NCBI GenBank assembly: GCA_964528875.1
Contig: CAZGUI010000001.1
Location: 62,001-126,000, forward strand
Source of the DNA: Bacteroides_E sp964528875
GTDB lineage: Bacteria > Bacteroidota > Bacteroidia > Bacteroidales > Bacteroidaceae
Reading direction: 5' to 3'
Length of the DNA stretch: 64,000 bases
A program made the translations under genes and the position numbers. The notes beneath the pieces are model-generated. The model saw only the letters and a list, made by a program, of their open reading frames with translations, had not been told where the DNA came from and did no database searches. This document shows, piece after piece, positions 62,519 through 64,000 of the stretch. Positions within the stretch are counted from its first letter, which is position 1; every line of letters starts with the position of its first letter.

Positions 62519-64000
62519 TTAGATGATTTCTATGTTATGTTTTTTACAATATTCTAATGCAACATCTTTCAATTTGAATTTTTGAATTTTTCCACTTCCT
62601 GTCATAGGAAATTCGTCCAAAAAGAAAATATGTTTGGGTATTTTATATCGAGCAATTTTATTCTTGCAGAAATCACGAATATCTATTTCATCCAGTGTAG
62701 CTCCTTCTTCTAAAATGATAAAAGCACCTACCACTTCACCGTATCGTTTCGATGGAATTCCGGCTACCTGAACATCTTTTATACCTTTTAATTGGTATAA
62801 GTACTCTTCTATTTCTCGTGGATAGATGTTTTCACCTCCACGAATAATCATATCTTTAATTCTGCCTGTAATAACAAAATTGCCATTTTTATCTTTTATG
62901 CCCAAATCTCCTGTATGAAGGAAGCCTTCTTTATCGATGACCTCATTAGTTGCTTCCAGTGATTTGTAGTAACCTTTCATGGTGTTATATCCACGGTTGC
63001 AAAGCTCGCCTTGTACACCTATAGGGCATTCTTCACCTGTTTCAGGATCGAGAACCTTCACTTCAGTAAATTCAAATTCTCTTCCTACCGTTTGGTTGCG
63101 TACTTCAAAAGAATCATCAATGCGACTGGCAGTCATTCCCGGAGATGCTTCCGTTAGTCCATATACGCTGGTTACTTTTAGGTACATCTTTTCTTCTACT
63201 CTTTTGATCAGCTCTACCGGACAGAGTGCTCCTGCCATGATGCCTGTACGTAAACTGGTTAGGTCAAACAGTTCGAACATGGGGTGATTTAATTCAGCGA
63301 TGAACATTGTAGGTACTCCGTATAATGCTGTACATCTCTCTTTGTGTATAGAAGCTAAAACCAACAGAGGATTGAATCGTTCAATCATAACCTGTGTACA
63401 TCCATGAGTCAGACAGTTCATCGTAGCTAATACTACGCCAAAGCAGTGAAATAGGGGAACACAACAGCAAAGTTTATCCTCAGCTGTGAAATTCATATGT
63501 TCACCTGTTAGGTAACCATTATTGGTAATGTTGTGATGAGTAAGCATTACCCCTTTAGGGAACCCTGTAGTTCCCGATGTGTATTGCATATTAACCACAT
63601 CGTGGCAATTCACCTGCGATTTCATCAGGTCGAACTTATCGTCGTTTATGTTACTTCCAAGCAGTAGTAGTTCTGCTGTGGTGTACATACCTCTTTGTTT
63701 TTCCTGTCCAATGTAAACTATGTTTTTCATTAGAGGGAATTCCTTGCTATGAAGTTGGCCACGCTCACAGGTTTTTAGTTCAGGAAGCATGGTGTTAACC
63801 ATTCCAATGAAATCACCGTCACGATCACCATCAATAATGCAGAGGGTGTGCATGTCGGAATGCTTACAAAGATATTCTAATTCTGCTTGCTTGTAATTGG
63901 TGTTTACAGTAACACAGATAGCTCCAATTTTCCCACAAGCATAAAGTATAGTTAGCCAATCGGGTACATTGGTAGCCCAAATTCCTACTTTTGAATCCCT
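62519..64000 (-). CDS. AMP-binding acyl-CoA ligase (FadD-like), 5' end cut by window edge
   Basis: This adenylate-forming enzyme activates a fatty acid with ATP and CoA. Reading on past the internal ATG at 63853 to the window edge adds sequence such as VGIWATNVPDWLTILYACGK, so the true start is outside. Landmarks are the P-loop YTSGTTGFPKGVMLTHHN, VYGLTEASPGM, the adenylation aspartate region FLHTGDLGIKDKNGNF and the hinge GRIKDMIIRGGENIYPREIE. The C-terminal lysine is in MTGSGKIQKFKLKD. The end of this gene is duplicated as a broken fragment at 56740-56803. Confidence 0.95.
   Translation of the reverse strand, partial: RDSKVGIWATNVPDWLTILYACGKIGAICVTVNTNYKQAELEYLCKHSDMHTLCIIDGDRDGDFIGMVNTMLPELKTCERGQLHSKEFPLMKNIVYIGQEKQRGMYTTAELLLLGSNINDDKFDLMKSQVNCHDVVNMQYTSGTTGFPKGVMLTHHNITNNGYLTGEHMNFTAEDKLCCCVPLFHCFGVVLATMNCLTHGCTQVMIERFNPLLVLASIHKERCTALYGVPTMFIAELNHPMFELFDLTSLRTGIMAGALCPVELIKRVEEKMYLKVTSVYGLTEASPGMTASRIDDSFEVRNQTVGREFEFTEVKVLDPETGEECPIGVQGELCNRGYNTMKGYYKSLEATNEVIDKEGFLHTGDLGIKDKNGNFVITGRIKDMIIRGGENIYPREIEEYLYQLKGIKDVQVAGIPSKRYGEVVGAFIILEEGATLDEIDIRDFCKNKIARYKIPKHIFFLDEFPMTGSGKIQKFKLKDVALEYCKKHNIEII

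Noticed and set aside
56736..62536. Direct repeats around the glycan operon as att sites of an integrative element
   Set aside because: No integrase, excisionase or tRNA target lies between the repeats, and the repeat is the protein-coding end of the ligase with an indel, which fits gene-end duplication better.

Overview
The window reads as chromosomal DNA of a low-GC Bacteroidota, most likely order Bacteroidales. The evidence is a SusC/SusD polysaccharide locus, promoter boxes of the TAnnTTTG type, genes that mostly lack strong Shine-Dalgarno sequences, a long Bacteroidota-type IspG, and proteins resembling Bacteroides families of unknown function (DUF3836-, DUF4271-, DUF4847- and DUF6377-like). 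I see no plasmid, phage or insertion-sequence genes and no CRISPR array.

Layout. Positions 1-11050 carry housekeeping genes: a cut polyprenyl synthetase, polA, a small secreted protein, rubrerythrin, a SulP transporter, a flavin reductase/radical SAM pair, a helix-hairpin-helix/beta-barrel protein and a TrmH-type methyltransferase. The 456-bp AT-rich gap at 11051-11506 holds several DnaA-box-like words and sits where gene orientation diverges, so it is a candidate replication origin. Positions 11507-19243 run rightward: nadA, metK (behind a SAM-II-type riboswitch), LOG, a DUF4271-like protein, hemD-like, rnpA, yidD, tatD, tyrS and tRNA-Gln. Positions 20727-32979 form one polysaccharide utilisation locus: DUF6377-like regulator, SusC, SusD, GH30, surface glycan-binding lipoprotein and GH3. 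This gene order matches the known Bacteroides locus for fungal beta-1,6-glucan.

Positions 33290-43983 hold a GMP synthase whose glutaminase triad is lost, mscL, gapA, a tightly overlapping run (M3 peptidase, lipoprotein, dCMP deaminase, S41 protease, 5-formyl-THF cyclo-ligase), a GH28 enzyme and a small outer-membrane barrel. Positions 44491-52120 hold ispG-purE-gcvH, a PAP2-like membrane protein, rpoN and priA. From 52125 to 62242 the genes build surface glycans: a phosphoethanolamine-transferase-like enzyme with mannose-1-phosphate guanylyltransferase, then GT8 and GT2 enzymes, then a leftward operon with GT4, GT2, a cytidylyltransferase, a class V aminotransferase, a CDP-glycerol glycerophosphotransferase-like protein and a small unknown. 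An acyl-CoA ligase runs off the right edge.

The most unusual structure is a three-copy, 81-bp intergenic repeat at 10424-10504, 33066-33146 and 44227-44307. Each copy has four 15-bp dyad units spaced exactly 22 bp apart, in the same unit order once the first copy is read on the minus strand. I know of no named family that fits it. Other points of note are the degenerate GMP synthase, a broken duplicate of the acyl-CoA ligase 3' end on the far side of the glycan operon, and a hairpin directly in front of rnpA that shares its arms with the polA terminator.
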